Positions 14,401 through 26,500 of a stretch of 64,000 bases of DNA are shown in pieces. The translations under genes were made by a program, and so were the position numbers. The first letter of the stretch is position 1. The number at the start of each line of letters is the position of its first letter. The DNA comes from Aptenodytes patagonicus (lineage: Eukaryota; Chordata; Aves; Sphenisciformes; Spheniscidae), in assembly GCF_965638725.1 (NCBI RefSeq), contig NC_134951.1, positions 104,555,811-104,619,810 of the forward strand, written 5' to 3'. The notes beneath the pieces were generated by a model. The model had not been told where the DNA came from and ran no database searches. It saw only the letters and a list, made by a program, of their open reading frames with translations.

Positions 14401-17400
14401 GGAATCCCTTGCTGTACGTGATGTTGCTGTATTCCCAAGTTATTCACATTGTAAGCAGTCTGCTGACCCATCTGGATAGGCTTTGGTTGGATATTAATGG
14501 GAACTTTGTTAGAGTTTGGTGCCAAACCCCTCTGAATGATGATATTATGGACAGGCAATGACGTCTGAAAATTTGTGCTGTTAAATGGAACAGTTACAGG
14601 TTGTGCTACTGGACTTGAATTTGAGTTACCAAACAGTGAGTTACCATTTGGAGTTTGTCTATGAACCAACAGGCCACTACTCATGTTTGCAGGTGTTTGT
14701 TGACCATTGCCTTTCAGTATAATCTGAGATCCATCAAGGTTATTAATGGTCATCATGGAAGGTTGATTACTAAATGAACCAATTAGCTGTATCTGCCCAG
14801 AACCACTAATCTGGCTGCTGTTAGACAAATGCTGGCTGGGAACACTAATTCCGACATGTTGCATAAAGCCATGTTGCACACCGACTGTATTGCTTGCAAA
14901 AGATGCTCCAACAGGTTGCTGTACCACTTGAGTAACTCCTATAGGTTGCAACGTCTGACCTGAGTAATTAGAAACATTAGAAGCCTGAGTAAAGGATGCT
15001 GATGAAGAAGGATGAAGCTGAGCTTGTGCAAACTGTTGGCTAGAACCTACACTGGCATCCAAATATGCCTCTTCTGCCAAAGTCTGTTCAGTAATATTGG
15101 CCTCCTGCAAGGACTTCTGAAGAATATCAAAAGGCTGATCCTCAGTAAGATCAGGTAAAGGAGAAGATACAAGTTCATCTTCAAGAAACTGAAGGCTACT
15201 GGACAGCTGCAGTCCATCACTAGGCCCCTCTCCAAGCTGACTGCTTACACCTTTTACAGACGACTTAGGATCAGTGTTCTGAAATGCAAAACAAGAAAGA
15301 AACAATTTTCGTAAATTCCCAGCTCTACCTTGTTTCCCCATTAACCTTTTTTTCATGCAAGCAAACTTTCTTTACAAAATTATATTCTTTGCATAGTATG
15401 TATATAAGGTGCCGTTCATCCCATACAGTGGGGCAGCATAAACATGTGCGTCACTTACACTCCACTCACGCCCTCACAACAGACTGCTGGAGACACTACT
15501 CTCCCTTCACTTCTCAAATCTCCCAATTCCACAGCACTCAGCTCTGCAGCTGCACTGTTTCAAGAGGATGTGACATGCTCTTTAAGTACCATTTTCCCTT
15601 GCTCAAGCTGAGTACTGTATGGGCAAAAGGATAAAAGAGAGGAGGAGTGAAAAGACCTCCACTCTAACTCAATCGGGGCAAGGTTTCAGTAGCAACAGTA
15701 GTAGCAGGGAAAAGACAGGAGAAAGCTGCTCTTTCACCGACTTCCTCTATCAAATGAGATCCATCTCCAAAATCCTACCAATATTTCTATAGTCACACAG
15801 TGCAAACTAGTGACCATTTCATGAAGTTAAGGAATTGCACTAATTCTTTGTTTAGAAAAATTTTAGAAACAAAGCAGTAAGAAAAACAATGCTACAGACT
15901 TTGTGGTTTATGCTAGTAAAAAGATTACCAAGAACTATAAAGATTGAAACCACAGCTAATCTTAAGTGGCACCTTGAATGAAAAAATCCTTCAAATCTAC
16001 ATCCATAAATACTGTGATAAGGAAAATCAGAACCTACTTAACTCTGGTCTATGATCAATAAAATTTTCCTAAAACAAAACTATGTCCAGAAACTCTAGAC
16101 AACACAAGTATCAGGTTTCTACAAGTGGAATGACAAATTTAAATGCATAATACTACTTGCAATATCTTTAAGTTAGACAGAGTACACTTTTCTAAACTGC
16201 AAAATCATATCTCAACTATTCAAAGACAACATCCAGTTTCTTTTTAGGTCAGGATAAATGCAAAATGTGAGTGTGAAATTATCAGTCACCTTCATACTCT
16301 GAGCCTTCACCCCTTGAAGGTCATAGACGCTCATTTTCACCTCATATAAACAGTGTGAAGATGCTGCAAGCCGTAATTATCACATGCAATAATGTCCCCA
16401 CCCTAACTTCAGTTCCCCAAGCGTATTTATTCAGAATTTTACCCCAATCTGTTTCTGAATCAGCCTGTGTAGTTTATAAAACTTCGGTAATGTTTTAAAA
16501 CATTAAGAGATTGTTCTTAAAATTCAGTAAAATATTTTCAAAATACAATTATAAAATTACAATAAATATTTTTACATTTAATGTTAACAGAAGGAATTAC
16601 ACTAGTACTTAAATGTCTTGATGTCTGCATCTCATGAACACCTAAAATTTCAAATCAGATTCTCAACTGTACCTAGCTACCATCAGGCAGAGCAAAAAGG
16701 AGTCACTAACTAGGGCATTATTAGGACTCATAACTGTCAGGTTCTTGTACAGAATTCCCTATTGCATCTGTAACTTGTCTCCAGTGACAATGACCAATCT
16801 GAAATCTTTCACGACTGTGTAACTTAAGAGGGCTCCAGTTAATGCTATTCCAGTTAGTACTAACACTACAACTATTACTAATAATAATAATAGCAATAGT
16901 AATAATAAATAATATTACACGCAATCAAGATTAATAGCTTGAAACTCTCCCACTGGAATGAAGAATCTTAAGTTTCATTCCCTGCTCCCAAGACTGTTTA
17001 ACATCCAAAAATGATTTTATGTGCATGAACTGGAACCAGGGACCTTCCAAGCTAATATCTGAATCACTGCTGCTCAGATTCTGAACAGCCACGCAGAACA
17101 CCATCCTCATTTCACAGCAAGAAATTAGTGCCTCTGCAACTTCATGAATCTGCTTACCAACGAAAGTCTTATTCTCGCTGGCTCCACGAATATTCTGCTC
17201 TCTTAAGCTGTTCTACTATTCTATAATAGGAAGGTGGAAGCAGTCGCCGAGTACAACCCAGGTAATAGGGCAATGGCTGAGGGACCCTCTCATGAGGGTT
17301 GTAACAGAGACTGACGACCACCCAAGGAAACCAACCTGGAATCTGTAGAGGTGGTATGCAATCATTCAACTTGGGGGGGGGGGGGGGGGGCAAGTGGACA

Positions 17401-20400
17401 CTGCTTTCTCATCCTTCAGTCAGCAGGAACTTAATCTTGTTTGTGTTAGGTGTTGGCTGAGCATGCTTACCAGCCAAGGCACTGAACCCTTGACACTGAA
17501 TTTGTAAACTCTGCCACTGAAAGACACAAAGCCTGCATCAAGACAGTCAATCCTACTTCATGGTAGCAATTCTGAATACGTACAAAGACAGAACTTTCAG
17601 TATCTGCAAAAATTTTAACAATGAAAACGTCAGAAGTCTTTAACTTTTCAGGCATCTTACATTATAAGCAGGGACTGTGAAACCATCTATTTATATTTTA
17701 GATACCCCTTGTTGCTTCACAATGCACTATAAGAATCCATGCAATCAAGTCGTTCTTCACTTAGGTCAGCACAGGGCTCTCGTGCGAGGGAGGGAGGGAA
17801 GAGAAGATGGCATTGGTATTCATTATGAAGATACAAAAGGATGAGAACAGAGCATGAGAGGAACAAGTGCTGGAGAATGAAAATACAGTAAGCCATCCTA
17901 GGAACACAAACTAGAAATCCCTGCTCCTCTGATCACCTGCCTTCTAGACTACCTATCCCCCCCAATCTCATATACCAGAAAGCTCTTTTGGCTTTCACCA
18001 AATATTTTTGTTTCTCCCAACTGCTACTCCCTACGCAACAATCCCACCTTGCCCAGAATCTCCCACTCCCTCTCAAAATTACTCCAAAAACTCACCTTCC
18101 GAAAATACACTAGAAATACACCTCCGACTCCTGCCCATCTATTCATGCTTATCAGAAGAATCTCTACAAAGAACAACTAGGAAGTCTAGGCTATGACAAA
18201 AGCATGTCACATGTCACCCTTTTTCCCCCATAACCTCATTTTTCTTAGGATGAGTCCTCAGAACCCACCTCTGCCATGTTGCATACAGGAAGCTGCTGTC
18301 CGATAACAACTAGCCTGGTACCAAGTTGAAACCATTGTTCCTGATTAGCTGAAAATTGGGCACACCCTATTACTGTTGGTACCCCACTCCCCAACCATTA
18401 TCTCAACCAGCTTATCTGGAGAAAGAACTGTCACTCAACGTATGTTTCTTCTACAATATTTAATAATGATATTGAAAGGGAAAGGACAGGGCAAACACTT
18501 CACATCACACTGCTGTGGCTACAGAAAAGTCACTAGTTCTCTACGCACAGATAAACAGTTTTCAGGATTTATTTATGCCAATTATTTAAGGTCCCTACAC
18601 ACCTGCAAGCATATCCACGTATCTGTTAGGAACATGGGACAAACAGACAGAGTCAAGACAACAGTACAACAGAAAGAGGAATTACCAAGGAAGCCCTACT
18701 CTATGTGTTGAAATAACTGAATTGTGGGATGAAGAATTCAGGTTTTTTAAAAAACACACCAATGAAATCAAAGAAATGTAGGTCAGAAGGGATCTCTGGA
18801 AGTCATCTAGTCCAACCTTCTACTCAAAGGAGGACTATTGCCAGCACTAGAGCAGATCAGCCTTGGCTTTATCTCCAAGGATGGGGATTCTACAACCTCA
18901 TTGGGTAAAACTTGATCCAGGGCTGCAATACACTCCAGGCGAAGAAGGAATACTAAAGACTACTTGCAACACCTAATGAATTTAAAGTGATTTCCCTAAC
19001 ACTGAACTTACAGGAAGGAAATATCCCAAGCTAGCTATTCAGTCTAAAGAACAAAAAACCCCATTCATTAATTTAAAAAAAATTGCTAGCTTAGAAATAA
19101 GAAACAAAACCATCCTAACATACACAGACAATGTATGAATGACTAACTTCTTAGTGACTGTAGATGTAGTAGTGGTCAAATGTAGACCTTAAATTACAAG
19201 ACCAGTTTACTGGAGAGAGTTACACCGGAGAGTATTTTCACTGCTCAGCAAGCTGGTTTACATATTTACAAGACAGGGGCCAACAGTGCAGTATCTTTCG
19301 ATTAATTCCCCACTGAAAACCCAATGAAATACTTAAAATATTAACAGCATGAAGTAGTTCTATGTTAGCATTCAGAATTTTCATATGAAAAAGGTCAAAA
19401 CCCACATCTACTTCATTCAGTTTTATAAAAGCCAAGTAAAGCCGCAACAAAAGCATGCAATCTCAGTACAAGTACAATTTATCTCCTGACCACTTACATT
19501 GGAGTTGGCGAAAATTGAATTTGAGTTGGCTACAGAATATTCTGCATTAGTTAAGTCTTCATTGCTCTGGTAAAAGACAAAAATCATGTTTAGAAATAAT
19601 ACATTCAATGAAGCTTATGTGTGTCTAATACACAGGAATGCTACTTACAGATTTACTACTAGGTCCATGTAGAAAATAATTCAGCGCCTGTGGGTCCCTT
19701 AAGGGGGAGGAAAAAAAAAAGTTACCACTTTTAGGAAGCTCTTTCTGCTAATGAGGCTAATTTAACTAAGCCAGATACTGTATTCACATGTATCAGGTCT
19801 ATAGCAAAAACACATTTCTTTCACTGACTCCAATGCAAAGCTGAAAGTTTATACCATTTGAGGATCTGTGTTTCTGTATCAGCACAATTTTCAGATGTTG
19901 ATCGTATTTGCTGTCATCGTACCAAGGCATTTCAAGCAATAAAGTACGTTCATCACAAAGTTTTAGTTGCATTCTACTTTACTTCTCTTTATGAGGGTAT
20001 TACTCATATTCTCTTAAAACACACAGTATTTTATGACAGCACATAGTACAAAACCTAATGAAAATACTACCACCAAATAACATGAGAACTATAACAGGTA
20101 CCATCTCTTCTACAGAGATAAACTATAATGCCTGTTTAGCTAGTGCCTAAGTCAATAGGGTATTTACAAACCTGTATCTTTAACATGTTTCCTGCCACCC
20201 TTAACATTAAGCTTTTCTAAACTTATGCTTGCCAGAGTAACAGTCCCTTCACTTGGAGAAAAAAAAAAAAAGCACCTTTTCCAAGTGAAATCAACCATAG
20301 AAATAACTGATTAAATACTATGAAATACAATTTCAGTATATTTCATTAACTTAGCACTATCACTGAATAAAACTCAGATTAAAAATGTGGTCTGAATGAG

Positions 20401-22572
20401 TGTTGGAAATTCAAACAAATCAAACATACATTAATGTAACTGCACATATAGACCAAGTAAAAAAACATCAGAAGGTTGCATTACATGGGATTATTTTAAT
20501 ACAATTATACAGCATTTCCTAACATGTCCATTAGGATGAAGAGTAAAATGACATGGAGTTTTTTGATTCTAAAACATCTTTATCGATTAACAAGTAATAG
20601 TAAGACATTTTTGAGAAGCAGGAGATTCTCATGTAAAAAAATATTAATTCAAAACATCTCTCCTTCTCTCTTGATCATCCTAGAAAATAAAGAGGGAACA
20701 AATTAAAGATCTTTCAGGTTTACAGCTAGTCTTCTAAAAGCACAAATACACCTCTAGTTCTCTTTTTTTCATTTAAAAAACTAACCGAATTCATGTGTTT
20801 ACAAAAGACGTGTTAAACAGACAGTACTTGGCAGGGACTTTATGGTACAATTATGCTTACAACATAGAAGTGGTTACATATATTTTCAAGCGAAAACGTC
20901 ATTTTAGATTACACTAAATTTCAAGAATTAAGGAGAATAGAACTCATGATCTAAGGCTCTATAATGCTTATGAGTTTTACTGGTAAATAACCAGACCGTT
21001 TAATACTATTTACACTCACTGGCTTTAAATCATGAAAAATGCAATTAAAAATGAAGAACACTTCATCACCTTAAATATTGTCTTTAGTAAGGAAGTAATT
21101 TTAGAAGGCACTTACTGAAATCAAAGGTCAGATGGAAAAAAAATGCTGTTTTCCATTCTTCTAGACGCTTAAGACAGTAATTGCTGCCAGCAGCAGGAAG
21201 AACACTGTAATTTTTCACACAAACACTCATCTGTAGAGAGAGCACTTCATTTTCTGGACCACCTGTGAACTTGTACCAGGATCCTTGTGATTCATGCTCA
21301 TGACAGAGCACTTAATTGTCCCATGCAGTCAATTATCATCTTTATGTTCCAAGCAGGATGTGTTTTCATATGGCTACAATCAGTCATCTTGCACAGTATA
21401 CTTCACAGAATATAACTGTGAGCCACTACTGGCACTGCTTTTGCTATAGCATCCACAGAGTAACCCCCAAACTACAGCAGCCACTGTGGCAATACTTTGT
21501 TTTTTCTCAAGTTAAAGCTCTCACTGGTTTCGCTGGAAGCTTTGAGTGCGTGAGAAAGGTAAGAGGCCTACTTATCTACTACATTCAAGACAGTAAAAAA
21601 TTATTGCATGAAGCAGAGACAAACTTTTAGCAGCTGCTACGAGACTGATGTCATGCTAATTTCTGGCAGAGTTTGAACAAAGTATTGTATATGAAATGTT
21701 CAATTTTCTTCTTATGTTTTAAATGCATTATAGCATATTATCTGTTCTTGAATACTGACATGAATGTTTGCCAAAGGAAGGTAACCTGTCACATATATAA
21801 TCCACAAAAAGCTTCAGCTATCCTAATTATTTTTTGAGATTCCCACATGGAATTATAAACCTCCAAATAAATCTGTTACGGAAATAATGCAGGAAAAAAA
21901 GAAAAAAACCCAAAAAACAGGACCATTTAAAATTTTATTAAAATCAAGTATCTTGCAACAAAATGCTGACAAATTCTTGTTTGATGTGAATACTTAACAG
22001 TACTGGGTAGCAACTCTATTTTTCTAACGTTCTTATGCAAATGCGTGTTATTAGTAGAAATTAAGTATTTATAATTAAGAATAATTTTACTTTTCCCTTT
22101 AAAATACAAGCATAGTGTTAACAAAGTATCTAGTTCCACTACTTAAAAAAATTGAGATCTTTATTTTTTTTTAATCCAAAAAAATCGTTCTTTGCAATGA
22201 AGTTTGTAACAACATCCCTAGTAACATGCTTCAATGCCAACCTGATATTACCACTAGCTGAGAAGAGAACCCAACCTCCATGCACACTCATTCTTCAGCC
22301 TCTCTCGAGGAGAATGCCAGCAAGTGGACTGTCAGCTAGCATATACCAGGATTGAAGGCTTTGTGATACACACATCTCCACATGGAGCAAGTGAAGCACA
22401 GCTACTCATTTCATTTGCAAGTCAACCTAGTCTTGAGACAATACTGACATAAAATCACCTTCCAGAAGATGATTTTGCAAAATCATTTTTCCCAACTTTT
22501 CTGAAAGAATTGCTTAAGGAAAACTTACCCAATAAGATCAAGGAGACAGGATTCATCATCGTCATCATCCAT
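4674..22572 (-). CDS. BICRAL: BICRAL (GLTSCR1L), GBAF/ncBAF chromatin-remodelling subunit, full coding span of 11 exons
   Basis: Coding exons on the minus strand are 22572-22529, 19697-19649, 19566-19498, 15278-13578, 11762-11663, 10406-10309, 8467-8406, 8276-8131, 7964-7870, 6380-6278 and 5476-4674. Every junction is GT-AG and keeps the reading frame. They sum to 3270 nt, or 1089 residues; human BICRAL is about 1079. The order is an acidic N terminus (MDDDDDESCLLDLIG), a long Gln/Ser/Asn-rich low-complexity region (about residues 55-620), the conserved GLTSCR1 region (about 705-822; contains AVQRLLSYHVCQGSLPTEED), and a conserved C-terminal tail ending SILEC. Known of the family: BICRA and BICRAL are mutually exclusive subunits of the BRD9-containing non-canonical BAF complex, and the GLTSCR1 region binds the complex. 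Identification rests on near-continuous similarity to the human protein as I remember it. Upstream noncoding exons are inferred, probably reaching the divergent promoter near 48.5 kb. Confidence 0.96.
6278..6380 (-). CDS. BICRAL: BICRAL coding exon 10, end of the GLTSCR1 region
   Basis: This 103-nt exon encodes RINPSAEMVMIDRMFNQEER followed by ASLTRDKRLALVDP and one base of the next codon. It is nearly identical to the human segment. The acceptor is TGCAG after a pyrimidine tract and the donor GTAAGT. Confidence 0.95.
7870..7964 (-). CDS. BICRAL: BICRAL coding exon 9, second half of the GLTSCR1 region
   Basis: This 95-nt exon encodes VDSEFESVATQLLKRTQAML and then NKYRCLLIEDAM. It looks helical and matches human VDNEFETVATQLLKRTQAML. 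The acceptor is TTCTAG and the donor GTAAGG. The intron to exon 8 is only 166 bases. Confidence 0.95.
8131..8276 (-). CDS. BICRAL: BICRAL coding exon 8, first half of the GLTSCR1 region
   Basis: This 146-nt exon reads ILQQLQKDQVHAVTPDKSRF and then RSLNDAVQRLLSYHVCQGSL and PTEEDLRK. It is the most conserved part of the family (GLTSCR1 Pfam region), which in human BICRA and BICRAL contacts the other GBAF subunits. The acceptor is TTGTAG and the donor GTAAT after AAAAG. The exon ends in phase 1. Confidence 0.95.
8406..8467 (-). CDS. BICRAL: BICRAL coding exon 7
   Basis: This 62-nt exon encodes VDGHLVGQKRPAAKQLTKGA plus two bases of a Phe codon. The basic QKRPAAKQLTKGA block is identical to human as recalled and leads into the GLTSCR1 region; it also resembles a nuclear-localisation sequence (inference). 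The acceptor is TTAG and the donor GTAAGT. Confidence 0.93.
10309..10406 (-). CDS. BICRAL: BICRAL coding exon 6
   Basis: This 98-nt exon completes the split Gly and encodes QDSGGKIIQQSLGTVQPQEK followed by VIGSSSVQQSIQ. The human counterpart is QDSGSKVISASLGTAQPQQEK. The acceptor is TATAG and the donor GTAGAG. It starts in phase 1 and ends in phase 0, so exons 5 and 6 together total 198 nt and can be removed in frame only as a pair. Confidence 0.92.
11663..11762 (-). CDS. BICRAL: BICRAL coding exon 5
   Basis: This 100-nt exon encodes KKAMTQTSPVSASKTQDNLR, then QPQLTSLLSNTLS and one base of a Gly codon. It aligns with the human KKCLNQTSPISAPKTTDGLR region. The acceptor is GACAG. The donor reads CAG then GTCAAC, a weak site with C at +3. 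No other nearby GT preserves the frame into the next exon. It starts in phase 0 and ends in phase 1. Confidence 0.9.
13578..15278 (-). CDS. BICRAL: BICRAL coding exon 4, large Gln/Ser-rich exon
   Basis: This exon of 1701 nt encodes 567 residues, about half the protein. It starts NTDPKSSVKG after a TTTCAG acceptor and ends QQQFAFGQ before the donor GTATGA. Conserved blocks include LPDLTEDQPFDILQKSLQEA, followed by a long Gln/Asn/Ser/Val-rich stretch containing VPINIQPKPIQMGQQ and ASPTVLHLSP. No stop occurs for 1.7 kb. The continuous open frame extends upstream into intron as far as 15356, but those residues (MKKRLMGK...) are intronic. Composition suggests an intrinsically disordered activation- or scaffold-like region, an inference in keeping with the family. 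Confidence 0.97.
16869..16917. repeat. TAA-type trinucleotide microsatellite
   Basis: Imperfect TAA/TAG repeats (ACTAATAATAATAATAGCAA and onward) in a BICRAL intron. Confidence 0.7.
17373..17390. repeat. 18-base poly-G tract
   Basis: An uninterrupted run of 18 G, flanked by CTT and CAAG. On the BICRAL transcript it would be poly-C. Confidence 0.85.
18773..18920 (-). repeat. CR1 LINE 3'-end fragment
   Basis: On the plus strand it reads as the reverse complement of an avian CR1 3' region, with recognisable AAGGGATCTCTGGAAGTCAT and CTCCAAGGATGGGGATTC blocks. It is diverged, lacks the terminal ATTCTATG octamers and is truncated at both ends. It lies in a BICRAL intron on the same strand as the gene. 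Confidence 0.7.
19498..19566 (-). CDS. BICRAL: BICRAL coding exon 3
   Basis: This 69-nt exon of 23 codons reads SNEDLTNAEYSVANSNSIFA and then NSN. The acceptor is ACCAG and the donor GTAAGT. It is symmetric (phase 0 to 0), so skipping would stay in frame. It is separated from the previous exon by only 82 bases of intron (19567-19648). Confidence 0.93.
19649..19697 (-). CDS. BICRAL: BICRAL coding exon 2
   Basis: This 49-nt exon encodes the end of the split Gly codon and then DPQALNYFLHGPSSKS, matching the human N-terminal motif DPQALNYFLHGPSNKS. The acceptor is TTAAG at 19698 and the donor is GTAAGT from 19648. It starts in phase 2 and ends in phase 0. Confidence 0.93.
19698..22528 (-). other. 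BICRAL: BICRAL intron between coding exons 1 and 2
   Basis: A 2.8-kb AT-rich intron with GTAAGT donor and AG acceptor. No repeats or other genes are recognised. Confidence 0.7.
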
Positions 22573-22577
22573 GACAA
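22529..22577 (-). CDS. BICRAL: BICRAL first coding exon (start codon at 22572)
   Basis: The minus strand reads a pyrimidine-rich acceptor ending CTAG, five UTR bases (TTGTC), then the ATG at 22572 with G at +4. It encodes MDDDDDESCLLDLI plus two bases of the next Gly codon and ends at a GTAAGT donor (22528). The ATG is chosen because the acidic start is identical to the human protein as I recall it, and because an acceptor lies directly upstream. The real exon therefore begins at 22577, and earlier 5'-UTR exons must exist upstream. Confidence 0.93.
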
Positions 22578-24184
22578 CTAGAACAAAAACGGAAAGTATG
22601 GATATTTGATACGTGTCAAACAAAAGATTGCTTTCAACAATAAAAAAAAATTAATTGATAAAACCGATTTAGAATATCTCAGTATTTTTTATTAAATAAT
22701 TTATGAAGTTTACAGATGTCTACTACTGGCAAAGTTCATAAATAAACCTGCACCTTCTACAGAGATCCACTGATTTATCTCAAAATCAAATTCAGTCACA
22801 CGTAATGATATACAAAATCCCATGCAATGTTTTACCATTTAGGGGTTTTTTTAGGACTTTAAATTGGAGAAAGACAAATGATTAACCAAACTGATTAAAC
22901 AGAACTTCTATGACTTAAAAAAATAGTAAAAAAAAATCAACTCTGAATGCAATCTCAAGACTCCAATTAAAATGCTTCTATAGGAATTTACTCCCAAGCT
23001 AATCCCAGTGAGGGAATAACCAAACACTACAGAACCTACAAAGACTGTTACAAATTAGTGGCTACAATACTGACCAGCCAAAAAGGTAAACAAATTTGGG
23101 TCAGTATCATGATGGTGCTGTTACAGGCCAGAACCAGAACTACAGCCAAGACATTAAAAAGCATTAAAAAGAACACTATTTTCTAGCAGACCTTTCGTAG
23201 CTAGTGACAATATGGCCACTTCCAGTTTCTCCTCAACAATACTCAGAAGTGTACTTGAATAACTTGTGATTAATAGTACAGAGTTCTGACAACCCTTTTA
23301 ACAACGGGTGGGGAATTCATTTCTATTAGCCAAACTGAATGTAAGCATCCATTCACTGGGTGCAGAGCATTTTTAGCCTCACAATATCATGACCACCAAC
23401 TCTCTTACGCACTGCCTACTCGGTCGGGTGCTGCCTGTACCAAACGTTCCACCACTCTTTCCTCCAATCGCTGTTTCTTCGAAGCTTCTGTTTGCATATC
23501 CTGGTTCTCCTGTTCACCATAACTCTCAGAATATCATCTGAGACCATACCTTCTCCCTTTTCCCTGTCAGTAACTCTCAGGACCACTTTATCCTCCCTTA
23601 TTCTCTCTGTAAAGATCCCACCTAATCCACCAGTTCAATTATCAACTGATGCTAGCATTTCCTAAACCTCTTGGTGCCCTGGCTTCCATTTAGTTATCCA
23701 ATCTCACCTTCACAGTATCTTCTAATCACATCAAATTGATCACTGTGCATTCCATGCTTGTTTTCTTCTCATCTTCCCTTAAAAAGTCTGCTATCATACT
23801 TATCACTCAAATTTGTTAATATAGTTTTGGCTTTAATTAATTTTGCTCTCTTACTTCTTGCCAAATAGAAACTTACTCTGCCTGACCAGATACACATGAA
23901 GGCTCTCCCTCATACAGATCTCCATAATGATTAAGACAATGAAGGGACTGAAGCATGTTATACAAGAGGCTGAGAGCACCAGGACTCTTCCGTCTGGGGA
24001 ACAGAAGGCTATGGGGGAATCTTACCCCTGTGTATAAATACCTGGTGGGAGGGTGTAAAGAAGACTGAGCCAAACTCTTCTCAGTGGTATCCAGTGAATG
24101 AACAAGAGTCAAGGGGCACAAATCAAAACAAACAAACAAACAAATCTATTTAAACACAAGAAAAAAAATTTTTTTTTTTTTAAA

Positions 24185-24382
24185 CCCTGAGGGCAGTCAA
24201 ATACTGGCACAGGTTTTCCAGCAAGGTTATGGAGTCTCCATCCTTAGAGATACCCAGAACCCAGCTGGACCACAGCCCCAAGAAGCCTGCTCTGGCTGAG
24301 CTTGCTGTAAGCAGGACATTAGATGAGGTCATCTCCAGACCTCCCTTCCCACCTCAGCTGTCCTGTGATTCTGTAACATCTT
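24185..24382 (+). repeat. CR1 LINE 3'-UTR fragment
   Basis: A plus-oriented CR1 tail: CAAGGTTATGGAGTCTCCAT, then GATGAGGTCATCTCCAGACC and a CTGTGATTCTGTAA end close to the CR1 terminal octamer. A short open frame (24229-24438) crosses it but is not a gene. It is preceded by an A/T-rich stretch. Confidence 0.75.
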
Positions 24383-26500
24383 TCCTGAAATTTTTCTATA
24401 CTCCACTGATTCTGAAACTGGTTTATACTTTAGACTAGCAGAGGGTACCCTGTCCTCTATACTGCACAGCCTCACTCAAGATTTTTTTTCTTCAATCTCC
24501 TGTGCGCTATAGCTTACAGCGACGGTGAAGCAGAACCAGAGCACACATCGCTGTGAGAATCCCTCAGTATCACCTCTCTGGGAGAACAGGAAAACAAAGC
24601 ACAGCTACAGAGAACTACCTCAAATGTCGGCAAAATCAGCATTCATTAGGTGATTATGCATGCTAAGAAAAATAATTTCTCCCATGATTCAGTATTACAT
24701 CTGCTCACTGTTGCATACAGCCACCAGCATGAGCACTGATCTTGCAATTTAATGCTGAGCAAATAACACATTTTATGATGTCACGAAATTTAAATGTAAA
24801 TGTACATTAGTAAGAGCAAATTAATAAGCGATTAGCATTCTGTTTTAACTGCACTGTTAGTAGTACTTACAGAAAGCTGTTATTTCCTCTAAGAGCTAAA
24901 CAGCATATCCATCTCTCAAGAGCAAGGTTTCAAAGACTCCTAGCTAACCAAAAGTAAAAATCAGCTCTATCGAAAGTCAACATGCTCTTTGTTTTCACAC
25001 TGCATGCCTACTTTTGAAAATCCCATCCCATGTGTCTATGGCAATACTGACATCGTTATTTAAATAAAATAAAATGTCTTTGCTTTACCAAACCAAATAT
25101 TCTCTGTGATTATACTACAGTAAGGGTTCAAGATTACCGAAAGTGACCACACAGAACTTTGTTACTCCTGTGGGTATTGAAACTACTAACACTAATTAGA
25201 CAAATTTGAAAGTTCACTAAATTCTTGAAAACCTGCATATAATGATCAGAAGGAAAATAAATTGCATGAAAACACCAATGAGAGAAAATCTTAATTGTAA
25301 TACGTATTCTTCACTGTTCAGCCCTTTAGCTGAACATGCAGTTGGCTGTATTAGAAAAAATAATTTGTTGTTTTTCCTCATTTCACAAACATGATACAAG
25401 AAAAATCTACCCAACATATTGCGAACTCCTACCAGTTTACGACAGACAATAAAACCCAAACAGCTGCATTTTTGATAAACACCAAGAACCACAACCAGTA
25501 CCCTCCAGAAGTGCATCTTCCTAACAAGCTTTAACAACGTTCTTGTCATCACTAGCAGAATTCTATACACACATGAAAAAGAAATATTATGTCACTTTTT
25601 TTTTAAATGCTGGTTTACCGAAGAGCTAATTTGTATAAAACCATTACAAAGTTTTTATACAGCTGATCAATGTACCATCACAGAGCCACGAACACACCTA
25701 TCATACACAGCTCTTGCTACATTCAAAAGTTGCTCTGATCAGCATTTGCAGCCTAAGGGGCTACATGCTCCTGCACCTTGGAAACTGCAAATAAAGCACA
25801 GACAGATGACTACCATTTCAATATCCCCACAAATGATGGCTAGGTAACACTACACTAACATGATGCTGCAGGGCAGTGCTTTTGTGAAATACCACAGGAC
25901 CAACACACAATTTAAACAGCACACGTGGTCTGTGAAAGAACAATCAAGATCACAACCAAGCCACAAACCTACCTATTTAGACTAAATTCTGTTCCTATTT
26001 TGCCACACATACCCAAGATCTACATAACCACGTAACTGCAGGTTTAAATCTTTTTAACTGATGCAGATTTTCAATGAGGATTAGTGTCCTGTTGACTTTA
26101 GGACAGCAACAGAGGAGGTGCATAATCAGACCGAGTCCTTGCACACCCAAAAGCAACTATTCATTCAGTCTACTTAGAAAAGAGGGCAACTTTAGCAACG
26201 CATGACCTTGACACAGATGATCATTCGAAAGTGTGTTAATAAAAGCAAGCCTATGCTCTGAAATTTTCCTAACACGTTTTCTACAGCACAAATGGTAGAA
26301 ACGTTTGCTGCTTTTCTTGCCGACTACCTTTTCAGGTTTTCTATATACTAGTTATACAAATTCTGTCCTCCTCACTGTTTAACATATAGTGGGCCAAATC
26401 AATGATTGATATATGAAATGGGTATAAACCGTATTAAGCCAAGACAGTTTGAAAATAAAACTCGACACAATGAGTGGAATTAGAGGATTAGAGTTACGTA

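Larger units (their letters stand above)
15279..19497 (-). other. BICRAL: BICRAL intron between coding exons 3 and 4
   Basis: A 4.2-kb intron containing a TAA/TAG-type microsatellite (16869-16917), an 18-base G homopolymer (17373-17390) and a CR1 LINE fragment (18773-18920). The rest is unremarkable AT-rich sequence. Confidence 0.7.

Noticed and set aside
13572-15356. Idea that BICRAL starts at the Met near 15356
   Set aside because: Those residues precede a TTTCAG acceptor and do not match the family; the true N terminus is the acidic exon at 22572.
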